Shown one piece after another: positions 24,682 through 37,990 of a stretch of 64,000 nucleotides of DNA; the first letter of the stretch is position 1, and every line of letters begins with the position of its first letter. Source of the DNA: Vanilla planifolia (lineage: Eukaryota > Streptophyta > Magnoliopsida > Asparagales > Orchidaceae). Where the stretch lies: contig JAIUJO010000158.1 of assembly GCA_023846275.1 (NCBI GenBank), forward strand, positions 219,528 to 283,527, in the 5' to 3' direction. Made by a program: the position numbers and the translations under genes. Below the pieces are notes generated by a model, which worked only from the letters and a program-made list of their open reading frames with translations, had not been told where the DNA came from and searched no databases.

Positions 24682-27243
24682 AGCTAATTGAAACATGCCA
24701 TATGTAGTTTTCTTCCTTTTGAACAAATCTCATTTTAAATAATTATGAATCACCAAAAAATAGTAATATTAATAATTAATTTTTAATGTGAAGTAAATAT
24801 ATATTAAAGCTAAATCATATAAATTGAAGCAATATTATATAACTAAATCTAAGGAATAAAAATATCACACAAGAGGAGTTTTAATGTTACATTATAATAT
24901 AAAGCAAAACAAAATGCAAGATTTGATGAGATCAGATAAATTGTATGAGAAAGTTGTATTTCAAAAAATAAAGGATGTTGATTGTGTTATCCAAAATCAT
25001 CAAATTTGATGCAAATTAAAAATTCTCATAAAGAAAAAAAACTAGAGTATAAGATATTTTTAAGAAAATATAGAAATTAATGTTTGATTAGATAAAGATT
25101 GTTCGAGAGAAGTAAAATAATATTTGTTTCATTTTGAATGGACCTCATTTCAAATTATAGTGAAATAAAATAAATATTAAAATCTATAATTATAGTATTA
25201 TTTTAGTATTATGTAAACATTATTTTGATCAATAAATTAGATAAATTCAATCAAAGTAAGATAATCAAATGAAAGTGATATAAATGTCACATTAAAAGAG
25301 ATCTAGAGTTACATAGTAATATATCCAATCAAAGTAAAATATAAATAGAAATTAGATAAATTACATGGGAGCATTTTAATCAATCTAATAAAGAGATCAG
25401 GTGTGACATCCTTGATCATTAAATCAAGTTTGAATCAAAATATCTTACAAAGCTTGCAAAACTAAAAAATAAAGTTTCAAAATTAAAGAGATTAATTATT
25501 TTTTTGATAGAGGCCATCTAGACTAGTCCAATAATGCTTGTTTATTCATGAATAGATCTCATTTTTAATTACTTTGACCTATTAAAAAATATGCATAAAT
25601 GATAATTAAATATTTTTTTAATTGCAAGTAAATAAGCATAAGTAATAATAAATTATAGTTTTTTATTTAATGAAATAAATATTAGAATTTAAATTATATA
25701 ACTAAACTGAACTCATATAAACAAATAATGGTTGCGTAAAGGACACTTGAGAGGGTATGTAAAGTTACATAATAAATTGTGTTAAATGGTTGAATTCAAT
25801 GATGATAAAGAGATGAAGTGTAATATTCTATATTGTCAAATAATGTACAAATCAAAATCACAAAAAACTCATACCAAAACCCATGAAAGAAAAAACTTAG
25901 AAATATCGAAATGAATATTTAATTTGATAGAGATCATTAAGATGACTCCAATGATGTTTGTTTCACTTCTATAAGAACTCATTTAAAATAATTATAAATT
26001 ACATAAATAAATAAGAACAAATAACAAAAATAATATGTTATTTTAAAAAGTAAGAATTTATTAGTGATGAAAAAGAGATAAATTGAAACAAAATAATACA
26101 ACCAAATGAAAAAGAGTTGAAGTAATAAAATTAATGATACAAAAAATAGCATTCTAAAATACTAAAGAAATTGGGTGTAACATCCACGATAATCAAATTA
26201 GGTACATGTCAAAATAGTTCATAAAACATAAGTAAACTATTAAAATTTTTTAAAATATATAAAATGAATATTTGTTTGGATAGAGTTCATTAATAAGAGT
26301 ATAAGAAAAAATTCGTTTAAATCATAACACTTTTGGAATTATGGTTATTTAGCAAAGTAAATAAGCATGAATAATAATAAATTACTTTTTAAATTTGAAG
26401 AAATGTAGTTAGAGTTAAATAAAGTAAATAAAAGCAATTTAATGTTACTAAAAAAAAGAAAAAAACTTTGTAAAATGAGATAAACTATATGAGAATTTGC
26501 AAACCATGATACTAAGGAGTTCGTGTGTAGCATACTTTATCATCAAATAGAGTAAAAACTAAAAAATAAAATGAATCAAAATGTACCAAAAACCAAAAAA
26601 TTAAATATTTGCAAATTTAAAAATAAATATTTAATAGGATATAGCTTATCATGAAGAGTCTAATGACGTTTTTTTCATCTCAATGGGACATTATTTAAAA
26701 TTATGGGAGTTTAAGAAAGTAAATATCCATTAATAACAATATATTACTCTTTTAATATTAAATAAATATATTTTAATACTAAAAAGCAATAAACTATAGA
26801 AATAGTAAAATAAATTAAAAATAAAGTAAAGTTCACAAGAGACATGATTTAGAGTAACATAGTCATATAATCAAATTAATTCAAAAAATTTGAAAATTGG
26901 CAAAAATTGAAGTCAAAAGTTACAATCCACGATGAAAGGGAGATCAAGTGTCACATACTCGATCAACAAATTAGGTAAGAATCATAATATCTCTTGAAAC
27001 AATGAAATGTAATTGAATCAAAGTGATATAAGGGCCACACAAATAAGAGATTTCATGTAACATAGTAATATATCAAAACTAAAGTAAAGCATTTGAAGAA
27101 ATGGGACAAAATATATGAAAAATTGCATTTTATAGCAGTCCAACGATGTTTGTTTTGCCATGATTAGACATCACTTGGAATTACTAAGAATTATTGAATT
27201 AATAAGAACAAACAATAATAAATAATTTTTAAAAATATTAAGA

Positions 27244-27274
27244 ATATATATATATATATATATTTGTGTGTGTG
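27244..27274 (+). repeat. Compound (AT)n(TG)n tract at the monomer TATATATT site
   Basis: (AT)n then (TG)n, directly upstream of GAAAATGAGATAAATTGAA, the standard seed site. Confidence 0.88.
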
Positions 27275-30200
27275 AAAATGAGATAAATTGAATAAATATA
27301 ATATAATGAAATGAAATCATTATAAAAGCCATATAAAAGGACTTTATGTGTTATATAGTAATCTAACCGAATAATTGCAAAATATTTAAAGAAATGTTAG
27401 CGAATGTATGGGATAATTCAGTTCTACGATATTAACAAGATTGGGTGTGACCACCTCAATCTCTAAAACATGTACAAATAAAAATGACTTGTAAAACATG
27501 CCAAAACCCTAGAACATAAAATATCTAGAAGTATAGAAAATAAATATTTAATTATATGGAGCTTGTTTAGATGAGTCCAATGACATCTATTTCATCTTAA
27601 TCAAACATGATTTGGAATTATAATAAATTACTATTGAAACTAAGCATAAATAATAATAACTTTTTATTTTAATATTAAGTATATTTTAGCATAAAATGAG
27701 CAATATTAAAGTAATGTAAAATAACAAAATTGAAGCAATGTACAAGTAACATGATATGAGCTTTAGAGTTAGATAATAGGGTAACCAAACTAAAACCATA
27801 AATTTGAAGTACTGAAATAAATTATATAAGAAAGTTGCATTTCAAGATACTCTGGAGATCAAATGTAATATACTTAATAGTCAAATATTGTAAGGCTCAA
27901 AATGGCACTAAAGAATTCAAGTACCCCAAAAAATAAAATATTTACAAATTAAAAAATTAATATAAAACTAGTGAGAGCACATCAGGATGACTCAAAAGAT
28001 GCTTATTTCTTCTTAATCAAAGGTTTTTTGAATTACTACAAATTATCAAAGTAAAAAATTTTAAAAAATAATAAATAATTATTAAAATATTTTGTAAATA
28101 TATGTTGAAGTTGAAATGAAATAAATTAAAGAAATCTAATAAAACCACATCAAAGTAATTTCAAGATGTCATACATGAATATTTAGATTTTTATATTATT
28201 ACAAGTCAACAAAAGCTAAAAATTTTAAGAAATGGGATAAATTATATTATGAAGTTGATTCCTTAATACTAAAGTAATCAAATGTGACATCCTCGATCAT
28301 TAAATCAAGTGTCAATCAAAATGTCTCAAAAGGCATAAAAATTATAAAAGAAATTTTTAAAAATATATAAATTAGCATTTAATTTATTTGACCTCATCAA
28401 GATGTGTTCAATGACACTTTTTTCATCTTTATTATATCTTATTTGATTAAAGATGAATAAAGCAAGTACAATGATGTCTATTTTTCCAAAAAAAATGTTT
28501 GGAATAACTATGACTTTTCTAAATAAATAAACACAAATAATAATAAATTATTAGTTTAATATAAAAATCATATGTTAAAAAAATGAGTTGAAAAAATTGA
28601 TGCATTGTAATTTAACGAAATCATAATGACATAAAGCCCACAGTTGAGGAAAATGATAGTTTCATAACAATATAAAAAATTGATGTGAAACATTTGATGA
28701 AATATGGCAAACTACATGGCATTCCAAGATACTGAGTTTAAGTGTAACATCATGAGTTATCTAAACATGTACAAATCAAAATGACTTATAAAATATGCTA
28801 AAATCATGGAAAATAAAGTCAGTAAAATATAAAATTGAATATTTAATTTGATAATACTCATTTAGATTGGTTCAATAAGGTTTGTTTTATCTTGATCAAA
28901 TCTTATTTTTGTTTATATTGGATTACTAAACTTAATAAAAAATAAATAAATTATTATTTTAAAATTATAAAATTAATGTTAATTCAAAAAAAAAAATTAA
29001 AATAATCTGATATAGCATAATCAATAACCTGTAAATTCAAATAAGAGATGTTTTAGAGTTACATAGAAACATAAGAACATCAAGGAAAATTACTTTAGAA
29101 AATTAGATAAATTTTTGGGAAAGTTATTGTCTAAGACACGATGTAGATCAAGAATAGTATTCTTAATCTTCAAATAAAGTATGAATCTAAATGTCCTATA
29201 ATGTATGCCAAATCCTTATAAAATAAAAAAACAAATATAAAAATAATGGCACATTTTGGTAGTTCTCGTCCTGTTGAGTCCAAAAAAGTTTGAATCATCT
29301 CACTCGAACCTTGTATATAGTTACTACAAAAAAAGCAAAATATAACAAAGCCAAAATGAGATAAACTCCTGAATATAACATAAAAAAATTGTAGTGATTT
29401 TAAAATCACCCAATAAAGAGTTATTTTTTCATTGTAATATATAAAAATTAAAATCAAAGTATTTTAGAAATGACAATAATTGAATGGGAAATTTTTAATC
29501 AAAGATACTAAGGACATTAAGTGTAACATTGTTGATTATTAAGTACAAATAAAAATGCCTAATAAAGAATGCAAAAATACTAAAAAATATTTAAAAGTTT
29601 TTAAATTAATATTTAATGAGATACAACTCATAGTGATATGTGAAATAAGATTTGCTTAACCTTTATCGAACCTTGTTCATAATAACTACGAATTACAAAC
29701 AAAATAAGAAAAAATAAAATTAAACTATTTTTTAATATGAAGAAAAAATATATTAAAACTGAAAATGACAAAAATGGAAAAATGTAATGCAACAAAATTA
29801 TACTTATTTAAAGGTCATTTTATAGTAAATTTGAAGTTGCATAACAATATCAAAAAATAAAAAAATTGAGGAAATGAAATGAATTATTATGAAAATTTAC
29901 ATCCATGATATTAAGGGGATCAAGCATAACATCTTTGATCATCAATTCAGTCATGAAACCAAATGTCTAGTAAAGTATCTCAAAATCACAAAAAATGAAA
30001 ATATTTGAAAATAGAAATTAACATATAATTGGTGGAGCTCATTTTCATGAGTTTAATAACCATTTTTCTTTAATCAGAGCTCATCTAGAATTTCTTCCAA
30101 ATACTGAAGTTAAAAGAGCATAATTAATAAAAAAATTATTTTTTAATATTACAAAAAGATATATTAAAATTTAAATTAGGTGAATTGAAGTAATGTAATA

Positions 30201-33200
30201 TAACCAAATCAAAATGTTGTAATGGTCTTAAAAGTGAAGAATTAGAGCTTCGTAACCATATGACCAAATCAAAGAAAAATATTTCAAGGAATAATATAAA
30301 TTGTATAAGAAAGTTACATTCTAAGATACTGAGGAGATTGAGTGTATCATCCTCAATCAATAAATTAGTTACAAATAGAAATTAAATGATATCGAGTGCT
30401 AATACCATAGAAAATAAAACATTTAATAATATAAACATAAAAATTTGATAAAAAGCTTGGCAAGATAAGTCCATGACATTCATTCAATTTTGACCATATT
30501 TGTTTTGGAATTATTCAAAATTACAAAAGTTAACTAGCATAAATAATAATATTTTATTAATTAAATATTAAATAAATATATTTTAAATGTCAAATAAGAT
30601 AAATTGAAGCAATGTAATATAACAAAATTTTGGACATATATCGGTCATGCAACAAAAGATTTAGAATTAGAATGGAATATAAACTTTAACACAAAAAATT
30701 TTAAGAAATGAGAAAAATTTCATTTGAACGTTGCATTCTAACATACTAATGGGATCAAGTCTAACAATCTAGATAATCAAATCATTTATGAATTGAAATA
30801 CCTCGTAAAGCATGTCAACTCCTTAAAGAAAAATTGTTTAAAAATATAAAAATGTTATTTAACTAAATAAAACTCTTCAATAAAACTTAAAAGGCATTTG
30901 TTTCATCTCAACTTAAACTCTATTATATTAACTTTAAACTAGCATAATAAAGAAGCATAAATAATAAAAAAATAATATTTTTGATGTTAAAAAATTAATA
31001 TTACTAAAATGATAAAAATAGAAATAATATATTATAATCAAATCAAGGTGATGTAAATACTATTAGAGAAGATGTTTGGATTTATAGGCAAATCAATGTA
31101 AAAACATTTAAGAAATAAGATAAATTGATAGAAAAATTTGCATTCCATGACACTAAGGAGATCAAGTGTAATATTCTTTAACATCAAATAATGTATAAAT
31201 CAAGTCATATTAAAAAACATGTTAAAAACTTTTTAAATAAAATATTTAAAATTATAAAAGTAAATATTTTTTATGGGGCTCATCTAGACTAGTCCTTCAA
31301 TCCTTTTCAACCTTATTGAATCTCATTTGGAATTATTATGATATAAAAAAGTAAAACAAAATAAATAATAAAAAATAATTAAGTTAATATTAAGTAAAAA
31401 TATATTAAAATAAAAATTAATAAATTAAAATAATGTAATATACCAAAGAAAAGTGATATAAAATAAACATGATAGAATATATAGCATTTTATACAAATAT
31501 AATGGAATGAAGGAAAACTATTTTAAGAAATGAGATAAATTATGTTTAAAAAGTATATTGCCAGAAATATGAACTTTGATTATAACATAATTGATCATCA
31601 AATCAAGCACATGTCTAAATGACTCAGAAAACATGAGAAAATTTTAAAAATAAAATATCAAAAAAATTTGGAAAAAAATATATAGTTTGATAGATCTCGT
31701 CAAGACTAAGTCATTGACATGTTTTTTCCCATCACACCTCATTTAGAAATACAAAAGAATGACTAAAATAAATAATAAAAAAAATTTATTCTAATATTAA
31801 GTTAATGCATATTAAATTTAAAATATGATAAAAAGCAGAATAATATATTATAAAAAACATCAAAGGAATGTACATAATATCAATAAACCAAAATGAAAGA
31901 AAACATTTCAAAAATGGTCATAAGTTCTACGATAAAGTTTCAATGCTAGATATTAAGGATATTGAGCATAACAATTTTGATTAGCAAGTCATGTACAAAT
32001 TTAAATGACTCATAAAAGTTTATAAAACCTTGTAGTAAAATATTAAAAAGCATTATTTGATAGAATTCATTGAGAAAATTTTAATAGTATCTATTTCATT
32101 TCAATCAAATTTCAGAAAGAATTTTTGTTAAATAAAAAAGTAAAAAACATATATATTAAAAAATATTTTAATATTAAGAAAATATTTATTAAAGTTAAAA
32201 TGGTATAAATTCAAGTGATCAACTTAATTTATACAAGCCTATGTGATATAAAAGTCAAAAGAATAGAGAATTAGAGTTTCATAATAATATAATCAAAACA
32301 AAGTAGTATATTTAAAACATATGACAAATTGTGACAAAATGATGCATTCTAAGATATTAAGAAGATCAAGAGAACTGTTGACGATCATAAAGTAAGAAAA
32401 AAAATTAAAATATCTTTAAAAGGATGCTAAAACCTTAGAAAATAAAAAATTAAAAAAATATTTATAAAATAATAATTAATTTAATAGAACTCATCGAGAT
32501 CAGTCAATGATATTTGTTTCCTCTTGATTTGACCTTACTTATAATATCTATCAATTACTAAAATAAATAAGCATAAATATAAAAAATAATTATTTTTAAT
32601 ATTAAGGAAATATACTCCAAAGCTAAAATGTGATAAATAAGAACAATGTAGTATAACTCAAACAAGTTACATAATTGTGACATGAGAAGAGATTCAGAGT
32701 TACTTAAAAAAATACAAAATTAAAGCCAAACTATTTTTGAGTTAAGATAATTTTTTTGAGAAAGTTGCATTCAAAAAGAGTCTAAGGAGATCAAGTCTAC
32801 TACCATTCTTCACAAATTTGTTACAAATCAATATGTCTCACTAAGTTGCAAAGGTTTTAGTAAATAGAGTATTTTAAAATGTAGAAATAAATTTTTAATT
32901 TAATAAAGCTCACGGAAATGTGTCCAACAATGTTTATTTCACCTTGATCTTAGCTCATTTTTAATAACTATGAATTACCGAAGTAAATAAGAAAAAATAT
33001 GAATAAAATATTATTTGAATACTAAGAAAATATATAATAAAGCTAAAATAAGATAAATTGAAGTAGTGTAATATAATCAAATCATAGGATGTTATGGTCA
33101 TAGTAAATGAGAATTTGAGTTTTCTCAAAATATAACCAAATAAAAGAAAAAAATTAAGGAAATAAGATAAATTAAATGAGAAAGTGACATTCCAATATAT

Positions 33201-33382
33201 TAAGTAGATGATGTGTAACATCTTCGATTGCCAAATCAAGTAGAAATAATAATCAATAAAAAAGAATGAAAAAAACAAAAAAGTATATATAAATAGAGAA
33301 TGAATTTTTAGTTTGAAAAAGTTCATTAAAAAAGTTAAACGACGATATTTACTTCTCAATGGAATATCATTTGGAATGGAAC

Positions 33383-35868
33383 TATTGATCTTAATGATTT
33401 GATGATCAAGAAGATTACAGTTGATCTTTATATCATATTGGAATGCAACTCTTCCATATAATTTATCACATTGCTTAAATTTTTATTTTGATTTGGTTAT
33501 GTTATTTTTTAACTCTAATTCTCCTCTAGTATTAACAATGAAATTCTTTTGATTTGGTTACATTATATTGCAAAAATCTATCTTAGTTTAGCTTAATATA
33601 TAATTATTTAACATTATTGTAATAATTCATCATTATTTATGTTTAATTACTTGTTAATTTATAGTAATTCCAAATGAGGAGTGATAAAGATGAAAGAATG
33701 AACATTTAACATGTTTTAATGAGATCTATCTAATTAAAAACTTATTGTTTTTTAACTTTTTATTTTCTTGTATTTTAGTACATTTTATGGGACAATTTGA
33801 TTCACACCTAATATTAATATTGATGGTGTTATAGTCAATTATCTTAGAAAAGAACTTTGCCATCTAATTGATTATTTTTCTTCAAATGTTTTAAATTTAT
33901 TTGTTTAAATTTTCAATTATATAGTTACGAAGATTTTACTTAATAGGCTTTTGGAATATTTTATGACACATTTTAATTCATATCTAATTTTATGATTAAT
34001 GATGTTATACTCAATATATTTTGGGAATTTAACTTATTTTTTTTTTTTGATTAGGTTATATGGCTATTAAAATATAATTTTTCTATTATTGAACTTTTGC
34101 ATTAATTTAACTTAGTTATATGAAAAATTCATTAATTTAACACATTTTAGGTTTATCTTATATTCATTAAAAAGTAAAATGATAATTTGTTCTTATTTAT
34201 TCATTTTTCCTTGGTTATTCATAGTAGTTGCAAATGACAGGTAATCGACACAAAACAAATGTCATTATAATTTCCCCAATGAACTTTGTTAACTAAATAT
34301 TCATTTGTAAATGTTTTTGTATTTTTTTTATTTTTTTGGCTTAGTTTTTGAAACATTTTTATTCATATCTAATTTTATGATTGATAATGTTATACTCAAT
34401 CTCCTTAGTATCTTAGAATGCTACGTTCTCATATAATTTATTTTTCTTTTTCAAAGTTATTCAATATAATTGCTTATATTACTTCAAAACTATTATTCTC
34501 CTTTTACGTGATAATTACACCATTTTGATTTGTTTACATTAAATTTCTTCAATTTTATTTTTTTTCAGCTTTAATATATATTTACTTCATATCAAAATAG
34601 TTAATTTTTTTATGGTTATTTTATATGATAATTTGTAATAATTCTAAATGAGGTCCATCCGTGATGAAGCCAACATCATTGGAGCTATTTCAATGAGCCC
34701 TATCTAATTAAATAATCATTTTTATATTTTAATATCACATATTTTCTTGGATTTCTGACTTGATTTAGAAAATATTTTGATGCATACCTGATTTTTTATT
34801 CGAGTTTATTATAGTCTATCACCTTAATATCTTTGTATGGAACATTTAAGTATAATTTATCTCATTAACATTTTTCATTTAGATTTGGTTTTTTACATTA
34901 TGTTGCTTCAATTTATCTTATTTTCTCTTTAATGTATATATACTTGATTTGAAAATATTAATTTATTATTATTTATGCTTCTTTAATTTTTTAATTTGTA
35001 GTAACTCAAAATGTTGCCCTTTTGATATGAAAAAATGTCCTTGGAGACATCCCAATGAGCTCAACAAAACTAAATATTATTTTTTTAAGTTTTGAAGTAT
35101 TATAATTTCTAAGAGTTTGGTATGCTTTAGGATTTATTTTGCTACATGTCTAATTTGATGATGGAGCACGCTATACTCGTTTTCCATAGTGATTGCAATA
35201 CAACATTCTTGTACATCTTATCTCATTAATTCTAATTTTTCACATTAATGTTGTCATATAGTAATCTAACTCTAAATCACCTCTTTTGTGAACTTTATAT
35301 TACTTTGATAATGTTGTGTTATATTATTTCAATTTATCTCATTCCAACTTTAATATATTTTTTCTTAATATTAAAATAACAATTCATTATTATTTATATT
35401 TATATTTTTCAAAAATGGTTCAAGGAGCTCTACCTAATTAAATACTAATTTTTATATTTTTTAAGATGTTTTTTATGTTTTTGATCTTAGGTATCATGAA
35501 ATGTAACTTTCTTGTATAATTTATCTCATTTCTTGAAATGTCTTACTTAGATTTGATTATATAACTATGAAAAACTCACTTCTCATGTAACTTCAACAAT
35601 CCACTAATTTGATTATGTTGCATTTCTATAATTTATCTTATTTATGCTTTGCTAAAGTATTTTTTAATACTAAATTAATATTTTATTATTATTTATGCCT
35701 ATTTAATTTGTAATTTATAGTAATTCTAAATAAGGTTCGATTGAGACAAAATAGATTTCATTTGCGTCATGTAGTTGAACTTTATCTTGAGAAATAATAA
35801 TTTTTATGTTAGTAAATCTTTCATTTTTTTACCTTTGGGATAAAGACATGTCGCTGGACTTGTCTCAA
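33383..35868 (-). repeat. ~400-bp satellite array, inverted orientation (run 2, ~2.5 kb)
   Basis: From here the + strand reads the reverse complement of the monomer: TTGGAATGCAACTCTTCC, ATAATTTATCACATTGC, TTTTGATTTGGTTATG, GAGCTCTACCTAATTAAATA and similar. The boxes come in opposite order to run 1, and the + strand becomes T-rich. No gene seen. Confidence 0.88.
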
Positions 35869-37990
35869 GCATTTCATCTTGATCGAACACCGATTGGAAT
35901 TACTAAAAATTACAAAAATTAAATAACTATAAATAATTAAATATCATGATTTTAATATTAAGTAAATATATAATATAGCTAAAATTAGATAAATTGATGT
36001 TGTATGATGTAAACAAATCAAGGTAAAAAAATAAAAGGATTAAAATAAAATATATAAAGAAATTTAAATCTAAGATAAGAACAAGATTGTGTTTGACTTC
36101 TTCGATCATCGAAGTAGGTACAATAGAAATATCCTATACAGAATACTGAAGAAATAGAAAATAAAGTATTTAAAAATATTAAAAATATATTTAATTTAAT
36201 ATGTCTTATGAGATGAGTCTAATCATGTTTGTTTTATCTTAATTAGACTTCATTTGAAATTACTATAAATTAGAAAAGCAAATAAGAACAAATTATAATA
36301 ATTATTTATTTAAAATAATGTGAATTTATATTAAATATAAATCAAGATAAATTTAAGAAATTTAATCCAACCATATAAATAATATGCTAAGTTCACTTAA
36401 GTGGAGATTTTGAGTTACATAGTAATATAGTCAAATGAAAGCAAATAATTTGAAGAAATGCGATATATTTTATGAGAAAGTTGTATTCCAAGATATAAAA
36501 GAGTTCAAGTGTAATATCTTTAATCATCAAATAAATATATAATTATATAAAACTCATTGATATGAGCTCGACAACATTTACTTTCTTAAGATTAGACTTC
36601 AATGGGGGATATTAGAAATTACAAAACTAAATAAATCGAAAGAATAGAAAATTATTTTTTTAATAAAAACTAAATGTATATTGAACTTGAAATGTGATAA
36701 ATTGAAGAATTATATAATAACAAAATAAAAAAAGTAAGCATCACTTGAGAAGAGAATTAGATTAATATTATCATATAACCAAGTTAAAGAAACAAATTTG
36801 AACACATGGGATGAATAGTAAAAGAAAGATGTATCCAATGATACTAAAGAGATTGAGTTTGCCAATCATCAAATCTCATAGGAAATTAAATGGCTCATAA
36901 AATTAAAAAAAAAAATAAATCAAATAAAACTTTTGAAAATAAGAAATTGAATATTTAATTAGATAGAGCTGATCGAGATGACTCAAATGTCTTTATTTTC
37001 ATCTCTATCAGATTTAATTTGTTATTACAATGAATTCCTAGTGTAAATAAGTAAAATAATAAAAATAAATAATTTAATATTAAATAAATATATATTAAAT
37101 CTTTAATGTGTCAAATTGAAGCAAGTTCAGAGAAGGAATGAAATAAAGTAATGGTCATATTAGAGGTGAGCTAAGTCACTTATTAAATGTCTAAATCAAA
37201 GTGAAATATTTGAAGAATGAAAGACATTTTTATGGTAAAAATTGAAATCTAAAATACTAATTAGTTCTAGCATACATCCTTGTTTATCAAATTAAACATA
37301 AATCAAAACATTTCAAAATTTATGTTATAATGATTAAAAAATTGTCAAAAAAATAAAAACAAATACTTAATTAAATATAACTCATTTTGATGAGTCCAAC
37401 AACATTTGGTTTGTATTTATTAGAAATCATTTGAATTATTATCAATTATCATAGTAAAAAGAAAATAAATTATTATCTTAATATTAAGTACATATATATT
37501 AAAGAAAATAAGATAAATTGATACAATGTAATATTTTTAAATCAAAGTGACATAACGGTCACATAAGAGGAGATTTAGAGTTACATAGTAATATAATAAA
37601 ATCAAAGAAAAAACCATGAATAAATGAATAAATTTTCCTTAAATTGTAATTTCCAAGATATAAAAAAGTTCAAGTGTCATATCCTTAATCATTAAATGAA
37701 ATATCAATTGAAATGCCATGTAAAGCATTGTAAACCCATGATAAAAAATATTCAAAAACATAAAGAGGTATACTTAATTTGAAATAGCTTATTAACGCAA
37801 GTGCATTGACTTTTATTTAGTCTCACTTAAACCTCATTAAGGATTACTAGGAAATATCAAAGTAATTAAGCATTAATAATGATAATAATAATAATAATAA
37901 TAGTAATAATAATTTTAATATTAATTAAAGAATATTAAAGATAAAATAAGATAAATAAAAGCTATGTAAATATAACTAAACATATATCAT
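35869..37990 (+). repeat. ~400-bp satellite array, forward orientation (run 3, ~2.1 kb)
   Basis: Forward boxes resume: ATTTCATCTTGATCGAAC, TTGGAATTACTAAAAATTAC, AAGTAAATATATAATATAGC, GAGTTACATAGTAATATAG and TTAGATAGAGCTGATCGAGA. About five monomers, several shortened. No gene seen. Confidence 0.87.
37874..37914 (+). repeat. (AAT)n microsatellite from the monomer AT spacer
   Basis: AATAATGATAATAATAATAA-type tract with one TAG interruption, located after TTAAGCATT. Normal monomers carry only AATAATAATAAATTATT there. Confidence 0.92.

Larger units (their letters stand above)
7378..33382 (+). repeat. ~400-bp A+T-rich satellite array, forward orientation (run 1, ~26 kb)
   Basis: Diverged head-to-tail monomers. 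The box resembling GAGCTCATTGAGATGAGTCC recurs at 10,648, 11,071, 11,483, 11,891, 12,262 and 12,671 (spacings 423, 412, 408, 371 and 409). It recurs again at 24,268, 24,682, 25,096, 25,511, 25,931, 26,284 and 26,643. Other boxes keep a constant order: CTCATTTGGAATTACTA, TAAATATATATTAAAGC, TAATATAACCAAATCAAAG (twice), TTGCATTCCAAGATACTAAG, and an AAAATATTTAAAAATATAA tail. The + strand is A-rich. Scattered open frames of 60-130 codons lie only on the minus strand and repeat the same translated satellite frame, so they are not genes. I saw no gene, transposon or RNA gene in this stretch. Confidence 0.93.

Noticed and set aside
32961..33359. 132-codon open frame on the minus strand, the longest in the satellite
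   Set aside because: It is a one-monomer read-through in the T-rich direction with the same phrases as other satellite frames. It ends right at the orientation switch, which is coincidental.
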